NCBI RefSeq assembly: GCF_009856295.1
Contig: NZ_WMEU01000005.1
Location: 248,001-312,000 of the forward strand
Source: Pontibacillus yanchengensis
GTDB lineage: Bacteria > Bacillota > Bacilli > Bacillales > BH030062
Direction of reading: 5' to 3'
DNA length: 64,000 nucleotides
How positions within the stretch are numbered: the first letter of the stretch is position 1; each line of letters opens with the position of its first letter. Below the pieces are notes generated by a model, which worked only from the letters and a program-made list of their open reading frames with translations, did not search any database and was not told the origin of the DNA. The translations under genes and the position numbers were made by a program. Below are positions 50,292-59,385 of this stretch, one piece after another.

Positions 50292-50642
50292 TTGGAAAAA
50301 AGATATAGTGATATGACAGTAGAAGAGCTCCGTGACGCAGTAGCTCAACTAACAGAACAAGCTCGAAAAGCAGAACAAATGGGCATGGTCAATGATTATG
50401 CTGTCCAAATGCGTAAAATACAAATGGCGAAATCGTATATGTTAAACCCAGCTGATTATTCAGTTGGTGAAGTGTATGAAATAGATGGAGACCCAGGCAT
50501 TTACTTCGAGATTGGATACATGAATGGTATTTTTGCGTGGGGAAGACGTAAAAATCAACAAGGAGAACTTCTTGAAGTGTATGGAACAGAGGATCAAGAG
50601 GCATTGCCTATTTCAATGTTGGGTCAGAAGATAAGCGGTTAA
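50292..50642 (+). CDS. yfhH: YfhH-family protein
   Basis: A 116-residue protein: 'EKRYSDMTVEELRDAVAQLTEQARKAEQMGMVNDYAVQMRKIQMAKSYML' N-terminal helices and an SH3-like C-terminal part ('YEIDGDPGIYFEIGYMNGIFAWGRR'). This matches YfhH, a conserved Bacillus protein of unknown function that follows recX. TTG 50292 is preferred (AAGGAG 8 nt upstream) over an ATG 18 bases earlier that overlaps the site. Confidence 0.88.
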   Translation: MEKRYSDMTVEELRDAVAQLTEQARKAEQMGMVNDYAVQMRKIQMAKSYMLNPADYSVGEVYEIDGDPGIYFEIGYMNGIFAWGRRKNQQGELLEVYGTEDQEALPISMLGQKISG

Positions 50643-50653
50643 TTAGGGTATAA

Positions 50654-50693
50654 AAAACAAGCAGCCTTGATATATGTCAAGACTGCTTGTTTT
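50654..50693. terminator. Bidirectional terminator
   Basis: AAAACAAGCAG / CTGCTTGTTTT stem extended by TTGA / TCAA between the convergent yfhH and HAD-hydrolase genes. Confidence 0.85.
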
Positions 50694-50696
50694 ATA

Positions 50697-51494
50697 TTAA
50701 AGAAGTCCTTCTTCAAACAGATGAGCAATGGCCGCATCCACGCCACTTACGACGTGTGACGTTTTCTCTTTAACCTCAGGAGGTGCTTGTTCCATTGCAA
50801 AACTGTGAGGGGTTAGTTCGAACATAGATACGTCATTGAAAGAATCACCCATACATGCAACTTCTTCTGGTTCGATGCCTAGAAGGGAGATGAGTTGTTG
50901 AATTGCTGCTCCCTTACTAATATTCTTAGGCATAAGGTCGAGACAATTTGGATCAGATATGAAACTATCTAACTCGTTTGAAAACGATGAGTTAATGGTT
51001 TCTTGAAGTTTTTGTAGTCTATTGTTTGCTCCATGGATAGAAATCTTGGATGGATGAATGGATTTTCCTAATTGTTCTTTTAAATCTGGTGTCGCATGAA
51101 CAGAATAAAAGAGACGCTTCTCCATTTCCCGGACATTGGCTGTCTTTTCAATCACGTACGTATCGGTTTCAGTTGATACACTAGGAATGACGTCATTTGT
51201 GACAGCTGCTGAAAAAATATCCTGAATATGTTCTGGAGAAAAAGTGTTTGCATGAATGAATTTATCATCTTTGTCATAGACGAAAGCACCATTTTGGCTA
51301 ACTCGATGTCCTTTATTTTCCTGTTTCAATAGTTTCAATACTTCTTTAATTTCATGATCCATTCTACCAGTAGCAATAGCAAGGTCCACCCCTGAACTCA
51401 TTGCGTGCTGAATCGCATCAATATCGTGTTCATTTACTTGTTTCTCCATGGTTAGTAAGGTACCATCTAAATCGATTGCGAGAAGTTTTATCAT
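50697..51494 (-). CDS. HAD-superfamily Cof-type phosphatase
   Basis: A 265-residue HAD IIB protein: motif I 'LLAIDLDGTLL', motif II 'AIATGR', and motif III/IV 'EVACMGDSFNDVSMFE', with a C2 cap between. Bacillus relatives dephosphorylate sugar phosphates or flavin intermediates. ATG 51494 after AAAGGTGG is favoured over the GTG 9 bases earlier. Confidence 0.88.
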   Translation of the reverse strand: MIKLLAIDLDGTLLTMEKQVNEHDIDAIQHAMSSGVDLAIATGRMDHEIKEVLKLLKQENKGHRVSQNGAFVYDKDDKFIHANTFSPEHIQDIFSAAVTNDVIPSVSTETDTYVIEKTANVREMEKRLFYSVHATPDLKEQLGKSIHPSKISIHGANNRLQKLQETINSSFSNELDSFISDPNCLDLMPKNISKGAAIQQLISLLGIEPEEVACMGDSFNDVSMFELTPHSFAMEQAPPEVKEKTSHVVSGVDAAIAHLFEEGLL

Positions 51495-51640
51495 ACGTAC
51501 CACCTTTACATCGGATTCAATTTATATTCCCTTGCAATGTTATACAAAACTATTTTATAATTTGCAAGCGTTTTAATACAATACAGAAAAAAGAATGCAG
51601 AAGCTGACGCTGGTTAAATTTTAAGGAAGGGAGTGAGGAG

Positions 51641-52477
51641 ATGACCACTCAGGTTACGGTTGAACGTGTTTTAAATAATAATGTTGTTGTTGCTGTTCAT
51701 CCTAACAATGATGAGATAATTCTGATAGGAAAAGGCATTGGCTTTGGAAAAAAGCAAGGCGATGAAGTTACAACAGAAATGGCGGAGAAGACGTATCGGT
51801 TAGAGGATGCCTCCATTCAAGAGAAGTATAAACAATTGCTACCACAGATTGATGAAGAATTTATTGGATTTATGAATGATATTATGAACCATATCGAAGT
51901 GAGAATGGGGAGTAAGTTGAATGAGCATATTCATATCGCACTAACAGACCACATAGCATTCGCCATTAAGCGGATGCAAGAAGGTCTGGAATTTACGAAT
52001 CCATTACTGATCGAAATCAAATCACTTTACCCTAAAGAACATGAAGTTGCAAAAGAGATTGTGGGAATGATTAACGAGCGGTTACATTTTGAAATGCCAG
52101 AAGGGGAAGTTGGCTTTATAGCCATTCATATCCATAGTGCCATTACGGATAAAAAAGTTACAGAGATCAATAAGGACTCAGAGCTTATTCAGTATCTTAC
52201 CACCATTATTCAAAATCAGTTAGCCATCGATTTTGATAAGCAGAGTGTGGATTATCATCGACTTGTTCAGCATCTAAGGCGAGCGATTGAACGGGTTCAT
52301 AAAGGAGAATCCGTTGGCGAAAGAAAAAAACTTGATGATCTATTGAAAATAGAATATCCCTTATGCTATAATTTAGCTTGGAAGTTGATAAAAGTAATGC
52401 AACAACGATTACAAAAGCCTGTAGATGACGCAGAAGCCGTTTATTTAACGATACATCTACAACGATTAATTTCATAA
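51641..52477 (+). CDS. glcT: Transcription antiterminator GlcT (BglG family)
   Basis: A 278-residue antiterminator: RNA-binding CAT domain (1-58, 'VERVLNNNVVVAVHPNNDEIILIGKGIGFGKKQGD'), PRD1 (about 65-170) and PRD2 (about 175-278) with conserved His residues ('HIALTDHIAFAI', 'GFIAIHIHSA', 'YLTIHLQRL'). Controlled by PTS phosphorylation, it binds the ptsG leader RNA (52500-52528) and prevents termination when glucose is present. AAGGAAGGGAGTGAGGAG precedes ATG. Confidence 0.92.
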   Translation: MTTQVTVERVLNNNVVVAVHPNNDEIILIGKGIGFGKKQGDEVTTEMAEKTYRLEDASIQEKYKQLLPQIDEEFIGFMNDIMNHIEVRMGSKLNEHIHIALTDHIAFAIKRMQEGLEFTNPLLIEIKSLYPKEHEVAKEIVGMINERLHFEMPEGEVGFIAIHIHSAITDKKVTEINKDSELIQYLTTIIQNQLAIDFDKQSVDYHRLVQHLRRAIERVHKGESVGERKKLDDLLKIEYPLCYNLAWKLIKVMQQRLQKPVDDAEAVYLTIHLQRLIS

Positions 52478-52499
52478 TTTAAACGCACTTATTTCTTTG

Positions 52500-52612
52500 C
52501 GTGTTACTGATACGATTAGGCATGAGCGAAGAAAGATGGAGCAAATCACTGGGATTAGTGTAACTAATACTATGTTGATTTGGAAATCTTTTTTCGCTCG
52601 TGCCTTTTTTAT
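52500..52612 (+). promoter_or_regulatory. GlcT-responsive antiterminator (RAT) overlapping a terminator, ptsG leader
   Basis: GCGTGTTACTGATACGATTA then GGCATGAGC is the ribonucleic antiterminator type known for B. subtilis ptsG. Its 3' half is also the left arm of a terminator: GGCATGAGCGAA (52520-52531) pairs with TTCGCTCGTGCC (52594-52605), extended by AAAGAT / ATCTTT, then TTTTTT. The two folds exclude each other. Confidence 0.85.
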
Positions 52613-52670
52613 TGTTTAGCGTATAAACGGGTTGAGGTTGTGGATAACTCAGGTAAAGTGATGTTGCCAC

Positions 52671-52882
52671 GTCCAGCTCTAGCGCCCAGCGACGAGCAAA
52701 CTTCCTGCACCTCCTTACGATAAGTCAACATCGAAGCGCTATCGCTCTTCGTGTTTCCTTTATCTTAAAGGGATTTTAGGAGGTTCGATTAAAATCGCTA
52801 CATCACGTAGCAACATCGAACTAACCTACGTCGTGTAGGCCGCATTTTGTACGTCGCTAAACGGGCGCATTCGCTTTTGTTC
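52671..52882 (+). repeat. Dispersed structured repeat, full-length copy inside the ptsG leader
   Basis: GTCCAGCTCTAGCGCCCAGC to CGTCGCTAAACGGGCGCA then TTCGCTTTTGTTC; close to the copy at 457. It lies between the ptsG antiterminator/terminator and ptsG, lengthening the leader by about 210 nt. Flanking it, TTGTGGATAACTC at 52639 is a DnaA-box-like stretch also seen before other copies. Confidence 0.8.
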
Positions 52883-52896
52883 ATGTAAGCGGTTGT

Positions 52897-52910
52897 TGAA
52901 AGCGTTTGTT
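52897..52910 (+). promoter_or_regulatory. Possible cre site (13/14) before ptsG
   Basis: TGAAAGCGTTTGTT departs from the cre consensus only at position 13. It lies within the transcribed leader, 46 bases before ptsG, so a role is uncertain. Confidence 0.3.
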
Positions 52911-52955
52911 TGGGCAAGATAATCGTTATTGCATCATAAAAAAGGAGGAATTCTC

Positions 52956-54989
52956 ATGTTTAAACAAGCGTTTGGTACTTTGCAAAAAGTCGGTAAAGCT
53001 TTAATGCTTCCAGTAGCTTTGCTTCCAGCCGCAGGTATTCTTTTAGCATTCGGTACAAGCTTTGCGCAAGATAATTTTGTTGAGAAGGTTCCATTCTTCG
53101 GCACTCCATGGGTACAGACGTTACTACAAGTCATGGCTGAAGCTGGAGGAGTTGTATTTGATAACTTACCCTTACTTTTCGCAGTAGGTGTGGCAATTGG
53201 CTTAGCTGGTGGTGAGGGAGTCGCTGGTTTAGCAGCCATTATTGGATATTTAATTATGAATGTGGTTATGGGAACACTAGGCGGTGTAACCGCTGATATG
53301 ACCTCTAATCCCGCCTATGCGGAAGTATTAGGTATTCCAACCTTACAAACGGGTGTGTTTGGCGGTATTATCGTAGGTATATTAGCTTCGTTCCTGTATA
53401 ATAGGTATTACAATATAGAATTACCGCAATTCTTAGGGTTCTTCGCAGGTAAACGTTTCGTTCCAATTATCACAGCATTTACATCACTTTTCTTAGGGAT
53501 TGTAATGCTTTGGTTCTGGCCTTATGTACAAAATGGACTAAATGGCCTATCTCATTTAATGCTCGAAAAAGACCAAACGATTTCAGCTTTTGTGTTTGGT
53601 GTGATTGAACGTTCTCTTATTCCATTTGGTCTTCATCATATTTTCTATTCACCGTTCTGGTTTGAGTTCGGTACTTATACAAATGCTGCAGGAGAAGTAG
53701 TTCGTGGTGACCAAACAATTTTCTTTGAGCAGTTAAAAGATGGTGTAGAATTTACTGCAGGAACGTTCATGGTTGGTAAATTCCCATTCATGATGTTTGG
53801 ACTACCGGCCGCTGCGCTTGCTATTTATCATACAGCAAAGCCTGAACGTAAGAAGGTAGTTGGAGGAATCATGGCATCTGCCGCTCTGACATCTTTCTTA
53901 ACTGGTATTACAGAACCAATTGAGTTCTCTTTCTTATTCGTAGCACCACTATTATTTGGAATTCACGCAATCTTTGCAGGTTTCTCCTTCATGATCATGG
54001 AGATTCTTGGTGTTAAAATTGGTCAAACATTCTCAGGTGGTTTGATTGACTTTATTCTATTTGGTGTATTACCTAATAGAACAGACTGGTGGTGGGTCAT
54101 CATCGTTGGTCTTGTCTTCTCTGTAATTTACTACTTTGGTTTCCGTTGGGCTATACTGAAATTTAATCTAGCTACTCCTGGACGTGAAGATGAAGCAGAA
54201 GATGTTGAAAACGAACAGACAGATGTTGGCGAACGTCCGTATGAGATTCTTGAAGGTCTAGGTGGAGAAGAGAATATCAAGTACCTAGATGCATGTATTA
54301 CTCGTTTGCGCGTTCAAGTTGAGGATAAAGAGAAAGTAGATAAAGGCCGCTTGAAGAAACAAGGTGCATCAGGAGTTATGGAAGTTGGGAACAATATTCA
54401 AGCGATTTTTGGACCAGCATCCGACTCCATTCGAGGTCAAATTCAAGATATTATTGATGGAAAGTCACCTCGCCCAGAGAAAGTAGCACCTGAAGAAAAT
54501 AGCAATGCTCAATCAGCTCCAAAGACAGCAGCAGATGAATTGAATTTTGTAAGTCCACTAACAGGAAATGTAATGTCGATTTCAGACGTGCCAGATGAAG
54601 TATTTTCTGGTAAAATGATGGGCGATGGCTTTGCAATCCATCCTACAGACGGAGAAATTGTTTCTCCAGTAGATGGAAAAGTGCTTAATGTGTTCCCTAC
54701 CAAACACGCTTTAGGGTTACTTGCAGAAGACGGTACCGAAATTCTGATTCACTTTGGAATTGATACTGTCAGCCTTAAGGGCGAAGGATTCGAGTCCTTT
54801 GTAGAGGAAGGCGATGAAGTGAAGCAAGGGCAGACACTTATGAAAGTAGATATTGAATCTGTCCAAGAACAGGTTCCTTCCATCGTAACCCCAATCGTCT
54901 TTACAAATCTTGTAGAAGGCCAAGAGGTACAAGTTCAGCAAGAAGGTTCAGTATCAAAAGGTCAGAAAGATATCGTTAAAATACAATAA
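52956..54989 (+). CDS. ptsG: PTS glucose-specific EIICBA
   Basis: A 677-residue three-domain permease. IIC (about 1-405) with ten helices and '[10 protein letters not shown]' near 318; IIB with phosphocysteine C447 in '[11 protein letters not shown]'; IIA (about 535-677) with phosphohistidine H599 in '[18 protein letters not shown]'. It imports and phosphorylates glucose, using HPr encoded next. ATG 52956 follows AAAAAGGAGG; a TTG 27 bases upstream is not needed. Controlled by the GlcT antiterminator upstream. Confidence 0.94.
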   Translation: MFKQAFGTLQKVGKALMLPVALLPAAGILLAFGTSFAQDNFVEKVPFFGTPWVQTLLQVMAEAGGVVFDNLPLLFAVGVAIGLAGGEGVAGLAAIIGYLIMNVVMGTLGGVTADMTSNPAYAEVLGIPTLQTGVFGGIIVGILASFLYNRYYNIELPQFLGFFAGKRFVPIITAFTSLFLGIVMLWFWPYVQNGLNGLSHLMLEKDQTISAFVFGVIERSLIPFGLHHIFYSPFWFEFGTYTNAAGEVVRGDQTIFFEQLKDGVEFTAGTFMVGKFPFMMFGLPAAALAIYHTAKPERKKVVGGIMASAALTSFLTGITEPIEFSFLFVAPLLFGIHAIFAGFSFMIMEILGVKIGQTFSGGLIDFILFGVLPNRTDWWWVIIVGLVFSVIYYFGFRWAILKFNLATPGREDEAEDVENEQTDVGERPYEILEGLGGEENIKYLDACITRLRVQVEDKEKVDKGRLKKQGASGVMEVGNNIQAIFGPASDSIRGQIQDIIDGKSPRPEKVAPEENSNAQSAPKTAADELNFVSPLTGNVMSISDVPDEVFSGKMMGDGFAIHPTDGEIVSPVDGKVLNVFPTKHALGLLAEDGTEILIHFGIDTVSLKGEGFESFVEEGDEVKQGQTLMKVDIESVQEQVPSIVTPIVFTNLVEGQEVQVQQEGSVSKGQKDIVKIQ

Positions 54990-55008
54990 CAAATAGGAGA
55001 GATGTAAC

Positions 55009-55275
55009 ATGGCACAACAAACAGTTAAAATTACAGCAAATGATGGAGTACACGCACGTCCAGCTACCGTTCTAGTACAAGAAGCAGGCAAATACCAGTC
55101 AGAAGTTACACTAGAATACAATGGCAAAGATGTTAACCTTAAATCCATCATGGGCATTATGTCACTTGGAATCCCTTCAGGCGCAGAAGTAACATTCAAA
55201 GCAGAAGGAAACGACGAGGACGAAGCACTAGAAGCTATCATCAACGTAGTGAAAAACCAAGAGCTTGGTGAGTAA
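55009..55275 (+). CDS. ptsH: Phosphocarrier protein HPr
   Basis: An 88-residue HPr with H15 in 'GVHARPATVLV' (phosphorylated by enzyme I) and S46 in 'NLKSIMGIMSLG' (HPr kinase site used for CcpA signalling). It lies 19 bases after ptsG but, unlike in B. subtilis, ptsI does not follow: a terminator and unrelated genes do. Seryl-HPr would be the corepressor at the cre sites seen in this window. Confidence 0.95.
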   Translation: MAQQTVKITANDGVHARPATVLVQEAGKYQSEVTLEYNGKDVNLKSIMGIMSLGIPSGAEVTFKAEGNDEDEALEAIINVVKNQELGE

Positions 55276-55285
55276 TAAGGTGAGT

Positions 55286-55319
55286 AAAAGCTGTCCTACA
55301 AGTAGGGCAGCTTTTTTTT
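55286..55319 (+). terminator. ptsGH terminator
   Basis: AAAAGCTG-T-CCTA / TAGG-G-CAGCTTTT then TTTT. Confidence 0.85.
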
Positions 55320-55349
55320 GGCATAACCAACGTATATAGAGGAAGAACT

Positions 55350-55399
55350 CACGCATATCGGAGGGGAAACTCACGCATATTGAGGGAACCCACACATAT
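55350..55399. repeat. Short array of CACGCATAT-like units
   Basis: CACGCATAT at 55350 and 55372 and CACACATAT at 55391 (steps 22 and 19 bp), with GAGGG/GGAAACC filler and a weaker unit near 55329. Like the GGAGCGA arrays in spacing but with another core. Confidence 0.45.
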
Positions 55400-55487
55400 A
55401 GAAGGAAAGCCCACTCCTACTCTTTTGACTTCCATTACCTGTCCTTATAAAATAAAATGGCAATAGTCGGAAAGGGGACAAAGTAGA

Positions 55488-56093
55488 ATGGGATTAGCTT
55501 CTAATAAAAATAATGAGCATCAGAAGATACTTGATGCAGCTTTAGAGCTATTCAGTGGGCAAGGTTATGAGGATACTACCTTACAGCAAATTGCGATTAA
55601 AGCGGAGACGAATGAGAATAAGGTGCTTCATCACTTCGAATCAAAAGATGATTTATTTATAGAATTGATGGCCACTAAATTCAAATTAGATCAAGATCCG
55701 AATGAAGCGATTTTATAAGAGATAGATGTAAATAAAGCAGCTAATGAGATTGTCTATAAGTACATATATGATCAATTGAAACATTATCGTTTTTTTGGCA
55801 AAAAGGTAATGCGAGAAGTGTTTTCGGTTTCGTTTCACCTTATTAATTCAAAACCTAATATGATGAAGAAGTTCATTGATTTAGACTTTTTATTTGTGAA
55901 TGATCTTATTACTTTTTTAAATCAATTGAAGGAAAAAGGAGTATTACCTGAAGAGTACGATTCCAATCAGGCTGCGGAAACAGTGTATAGCACTCTTGCT
56001 TTTGAATTTCTATTATACGTGTATGAGGAAGAACATACTGAGGAGCAGCTACTGCAAGGAATTAAGAACAAGGTCGATTTCATTTTTACATAA
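55488..56093 (+). pseudogene. TetR-family regulator gene broken by an in-frame TAA
   Basis: Two pieces in one frame. 55488-55718 holds a complete TetR helix-turn-helix ('ILDAALELFSGQGYEDTTLQQIAIKAETNENKVLHHFESKDDLF') and ends at TAA 55716-55718. The frame continues without another stop as 'EIDVNKAANEIVYKYIYDQLKHYRFFGKKVMREVFSV...' to 56093, giving a normal ~200-residue TetR if the TAA were sense (for example CAA, GAA or AAA). No insertion or deletion is needed. Start has GGAAAGGGG. Either a recent nonsense mutation or a sequence error; a short DNA-binding peptide could still be made. Confidence 0.75.
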
Positions 56094-56168
56094 GGAAAAG
56101 TTGGAATGAAATAATGATTGTTGGACATAGGCAGGAGAGGATTCAAAATGAACCCTCTCCATTATTAT

Positions 56169-56345
56169 TTACGATCTTTTTCGCATTTGTACTTCTGTAA
56201 TAATTTCAGATTGTGTCTGTTGCGTTTCCCCATTGACCTGGTTGGCTGCATGCTTTGGGTTAGCATTTGGGGATTGGAAAGGGTCCTTATATAAATTATC
56301 TAAAAAACGTTTATTTTCTTCACGTTTCTTTGAATTTTGGCCCAT
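56169..56345 (-). CDS. YpzG-like small protein, downstream of sspK
   Basis: A 58-residue hydrophilic protein: 'GQNSKKREENKRFLDNLYKD', then 'PFQSPNANPKHAANQVNGET' and a basic end. The 'NPK.A..QVNGET..T' core resembles the YpzG family of small Bacillaceae proteins of unknown role. It follows sspK by 12 bases with its own TAGGAGGGACC site, so both are probably made in the forespore from one mRNA. Confidence 0.55.
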   Translation of the reverse strand: MGQNSKKREENKRFLDNLYKDPFQSPNANPKHAANQVNGETQQTQSEIITEVQMRKRS

Positions 56346-56357
56346 GATAGGTCCCTC

Positions 56358-56510
56358 CTAAAAGTCTTTGCGTTTCGAGGATTGGTGCATTCTCTCTTGC
56401 GGGCGAGTATTGATTGATCCATCAGCTCTTTTTGAAGCATATTGAGACTGAGCTCGCGGCTTTCCGTTTGGTTTTTCCTCAGGGAAATTGACGGTTTTAT
56501 TGCGTGGCAT
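56358..56510 (-). CDS. sspK: Small acid-soluble spore protein K
   Basis: A 50-residue SASP: '[20 protein letters not shown]' followed by '[18 protein letters not shown]', the SspK core. Made in the forespore and stored in the spore core. TCAGGAGGT precedes ATG; a sigma-G-type promoter lies 50-80 bases upstream. Confidence 0.9.
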   Translation of the reverse strand: MPRNKTVNFPEEKPNGKPRAQSQYASKRADGSINTRPQERMHQSSKRKDF

Positions 56511-56561
56511 GAGATCGACCTCCTGAGTAAAGACTTTTCACCATATTGAATGGTGTAAGCA

Positions 56562-56591
56562 TAGTATGTGCACTTAAACGGTTCGTATGTG
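56562..56591 (-). promoter_or_regulatory. Sigma-G-type promoter of sspK
   Basis: Minus strand: CACATA (-35, four of five matches to GHATR) - 17 bp - CATACTA (-10, consensus CATNNTA). A CACCAT / ATGGTG hairpin lies between it and the gene. Confidence 0.6.
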
Positions 56592-56634
56592 ATACAATAG
56601 GTAGCGAATTGCTGGAAGTTTAGAGGTGAGAAAC

Positions 56635-56904
56635 ATGGAAGATATTTTTGAACGATTAACACATCAATTGTGTAATCAAAACGAACAATTAACAATGAGG
56701 CAAGCCCGAAACTGGGTAGAATATTTATGGGAAGATTTTGAATCGACTCGTGCAAAAGCTGGACGAAGCTATGAGGGAAAAGACATGACGGAAAAAGTGG
56801 TTTCCCGGTGGATTAACAGCTATGGACCAAAACTTCATGAATTTGCATCCAAAAACCCACGTTATCAACAACTGTTCGAAGATGGACAGAATTATACTCA
56901 TTAA
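56635..56904 (+). CDS. yfhJ: YfhJ (WVELL family) protein
   Basis: An 89-residue protein with the family core 'ARNWVEYLWEDFESTRAKAGRSYEGKDMTEKVVSRWINSYG'. The usual WVELLWEDFE reads WVEYLWEDFE. Conserved beside sspK in Bacillus; role unknown. ATG 56635 after AGAGGTGAG is preferred to the GTG 9 bases earlier, which overlaps the site. Confidence 0.87.
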   Translation: MEDIFERLTHQLCNQNEQLTMRQARNWVEYLWEDFESTRAKAGRSYEGKDMTEKVVSRWINSYGPKLHEFASKNPRYQQLFEDGQNYTH

Positions 56905-56907
56905 AGA

Positions 56908-57072
56908 AGGGCGCAAGAAGTTCGATTAAGGCCGCTGCGTCACGCAGCAACATCGAACCAACCTACGTCGTGTAAGCCGAAAGGAAACACGGAGAGCGAT
57001 AGCAATCCGATGTTAACTTATCGTAATGAGGAGCAGGAAGTTTGCTAGTCGCTGGGCGCTGGAGCTAGACAG
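56908..57072. repeat. Dispersed repeat, rearranged copy
   Basis: The central hairpin section (AAGTTCGATTAAGGCCGCTG ... ACATCGAACC) is in plus orientation while the flanks (GGAAACACGG..., and the end TCGCTGGGCGCTGGAGCTAG) are in minus orientation, so part of the element is inverted relative to the rest. Confidence 0.65.
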
Positions 57073-57109
57073 GCAAGAGCAAACACCTTATATTTCTTTA
57101 CTGTTTAAA

Positions 57110-57142
57110 AAAGATGACACATTAATCTAATGTGTCATCTTT
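57110..57142 (-). terminator. yfhP terminator
   Basis: A perfect 15-bp stem (AAAGATGACACATTA / TAATGTGTCATCTTT, loop ATC); minus-strand exit T-rich. Confidence 0.88.
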
Positions 57143-57149
57143 CTTTCGT

Positions 57150-58130
57150 TCAAGTTGGTAATGCATCCAGTTTTTTCTGGAGTTTTTCTTCAGAGAAAAT
57201 CCAGCCTGTGTAGGATGATAATATGTTGAGGTCATCATCAAGTGTGACGACGGCGACGAATGGATAACGACCTTTAGAACGGTAACGGAGGTCAATTAAT
57301 CGTACTTCTGTATAATGGTCGTATTCGTCAATCTCCCAACGGTACACCGGGGAAAAGGATAAAAATGCATCCATATTATCATCTTGTATAGCTTTATTCA
57401 TAATTGGCATATCGGGTAATGGTTTGCGTTGAAATTCATCCACAATAACAATATGACCACTTACCGCTCGCCCAACATAGAATTTATCTTTTGTTGTAAT
57501 AGCGAGTCGCCATACATTGTGTCTAATAGTGGGAGAAGTTACAACTTCTTCAACATCACGGTAATAGCCGTTAATCTTTTTCACCATCTCATGCTTATCA
57601 AAATAGCGTTTCACATAGTAAAGAGCGATAACAAAATAGAGAATCAAGAACGTATAACCAGGATCTGCACCTAGATTCCATGCGATAATACCGATAAGAT
57701 GGAGAAGGAAGATATAGGGGTCAAATGTATTAATGAATCCATAGGCTACCCATCGTTTGGAAAAAGGACGGTACGCCTGTGTGCCATAAGCATTAAATAC
57801 ATCGACGAAAACGTGTAAAATAACAGCTAGAAACGTCCATATCCATAAATGAAAGAAGTTCACCTCAGGAGCAAAAGCGTAAATAACACTAGGGATTGCA
57901 ATGCCCCATAGTCCAACCGCAGGCATGGAATGGGTAATGCCGCGATGATTTCGTATATATACTGCGTTATTTCGTAATTTTAAAATGGTGTCTAAGTCTG
58001 GCGCTTGTGAACCTATAATGGTCCCTGCTAATACTGCATTAAACAGGGTAGGATCATTTTGTACGACAGGGTCTAGTGTAGCTAAACCACCAAGTGCAAC
58101 TCCCATAACAATATGGGTACCAGTATCCAT
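57150..58130 (-). CDS. yfhP: YfhP-family membrane-bound metal-dependent hydrolase
   Basis: A 326-residue YdjM/YfhP protein: 'DTGTHIVMGVALGG' (first His ligand), 'GSQAPDLDTIL' (Asp ligands), 'NHRGITHSMPA' and 'HVFVDVFNAYGTQA' (further ligands), with four membrane helices in the first 180 residues and a beta-rich C-terminal half. In B. subtilis YfhP is reported to repress yfhQ/mutY-linked genes; biochemical role not settled. Divergent from mutY. AAAGGAGGAAG upstream. Confidence 0.87.
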   Translation of the reverse strand: MDTGTHIVMGVALGGLATLDPVVQNDPTLFNAVLAGTIIGSQAPDLDTILKLRNNAVYIRNHRGITHSMPAVGLWGIAIPSVIYAFAPEVNFFHLWIWTFLAVILHVFVDVFNAYGTQAYRPFSKRWVAYGFINTFDPYIFLLHLIGIIAWNLGADPGYTFLILYFVIALYYVKRYFDKHEMVKKINGYYRDVEEVVTSPTIRHNVWRLAITTKDKFYVGRAVSGHIVIVDEFQRKPLPDMPIMNKAIQDDNMDAFLSFSPVYRWEIDEYDHYTEVRLIDLRYRSKGRYPFVAVVTLDDDLNILSSYTGWIFSEEKLQKKLDALPT

Positions 58131-58202
58131 TTGTAAGCTTCCTCCTTTGAGGTAGACTCTCGCATTAAACCTAACTTCATTGTATCAGAAGGGTGAAACA
58201 TT

Positions 58203-59282
58203 GTGAAAAATAATCAAGCATTGAATATCCTCGAAGGATTCGATAAGAATGGGTTCCGTGACAATTTGATTCACTGGTTTCAACAAGAACAGAGAATGTT
58301 ACCGTGGCGAAAAGATCAGGACCCTTATAAAGTATGGGTATCCGAAATCATGCTTCAGCAAACCAAAGTTGATACGGTTATTCCATATTTTCATAATTTT
58401 ATTAACCAATTCCCAACACCAGATGATTTAGCGGAAGCGGATGAACAACAAGTTCTGAAAGCGTGGGAGGGTCTTGGCTATTACTCACGTGCTCGTAATT
58501 TGCAAACAGCCGTAAAAGAAGTAGTATCCTCGTATAATGGGAAGGTTCCAGATAATGAAAAAGAGCTTGGAGACTTAAAAGGTGTCGGCCCTTATACAAG
58601 AGGTGCTATTCTTAGTATTGCATACGACATTCCTTCTCCAGCTGTTGATGGAAACGTTATGCGTGTGCTATCGCGAATCTTGATGGTAGAAGAGGATATC
58701 GCCAAACCAGCAGCTCGAAAAGTGTTTGAAGGTCTTGTTCGTGAACTTATTTCTGAAGATGATCCTTCTTCGTTTAACCAGGGATTAATGGAGCTTGGGG
58801 CCTTGGTATGTACTCCGAAAAATCCATCGTGTTTATTGTGTCCCGTTCAATCTCATTGCCGAGCTTTCGGGGAGGGAAAAGAAACATTACTACCAATTAA
58901 GTCGTCTAAAAAGAAACAGAAAAACATACCCTATCTTGCGCTATTGATACGCAATGAAGAGGGAGAGGTATTGATTCAACAGCGACCTGATCAAGGTTTA
59001 TTAGCAAACCTTTGGGAATTTCCAATGGTTCCACTTCAAGAAGTAGATAAAGCAAATGTTCAAGATTGGTGTTGGGAGCAGTATGGATTAAACCTTTCCA
59101 TGTACCAAACGATTGACCACATTAAACACACTTTTTCTCATATTATTTGGGATATGGAGGTTATGGAAGGTGTTGTGAAAAATGGAGAAAACACTTATGC
59201 AAGAGCTCAGTTCGTTAAGAAGGAAAATCTTAGCGAATATCCATTTCCGGTCTCCCATCAAAAAATACTAAAGCATATTTAA
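58203..59282 (+). CDS. mutY: A/G-specific adenine glycosylase MutY
   Basis: A 359-residue MutY. Helix-hairpin-helix 'LKGVGPYTRGAILSIAYDIPSPAVDGNVMRVLSR' with catalytic Asp in 'VDGNV', catalytic Glu in 'SEIMLQQT', iron-sulfur cysteines C-x6-C-x2-C-x5-C in 'VCTPKNPSCLLCPVQSHC', and a C-terminal NUDIX-like domain for 8-oxoG recognition. Removes adenine opposite 8-oxoguanine. GTG start with AAGGGTGA upstream. Confidence 0.95.
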   Translation: MKNNQALNILEGFDKNGFRDNLIHWFQQEQRMLPWRKDQDPYKVWVSEIMLQQTKVDTVIPYFHNFINQFPTPDDLAEADEQQVLKAWEGLGYYSRARNLQTAVKEVVSSYNGKVPDNEKELGDLKGVGPYTRGAILSIAYDIPSPAVDGNVMRVLSRILMVEEDIAKPAARKVFEGLVRELISEDDPSSFNQGLMELGALVCTPKNPSCLLCPVQSHCRAFGEGKETLLPIKSSKKKQKNIPYLALLIRNEEGEVLIQQRPDQGLLANLWEFPMVPLQEVDKANVQDWCWEQYGLNLSMYQTIDHIKHTFSHIIWDMEVMEGVVKNGENTYARAQFVKKENLSEYPFPVSHQKILKHI

Positions 59283-59328
59283 AAAGCTGGCTGGCCTAGC
59301 CTCATCGCTAGGGAGCCAGCTTTATTTT
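59283..59328 (+). terminator. mutY terminator
   Basis: AAAGCTGGCT / AGCCAGCTTT plus inner CCTAGC / GCTAGG, loop CTCATC. Confidence 0.85.
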
Positions 59329-59385
59329 TAAAGATTTTTCGTTGATGCCTAGTTGCAACACCTAGTTTGGTTCTCTTTCCAACCA

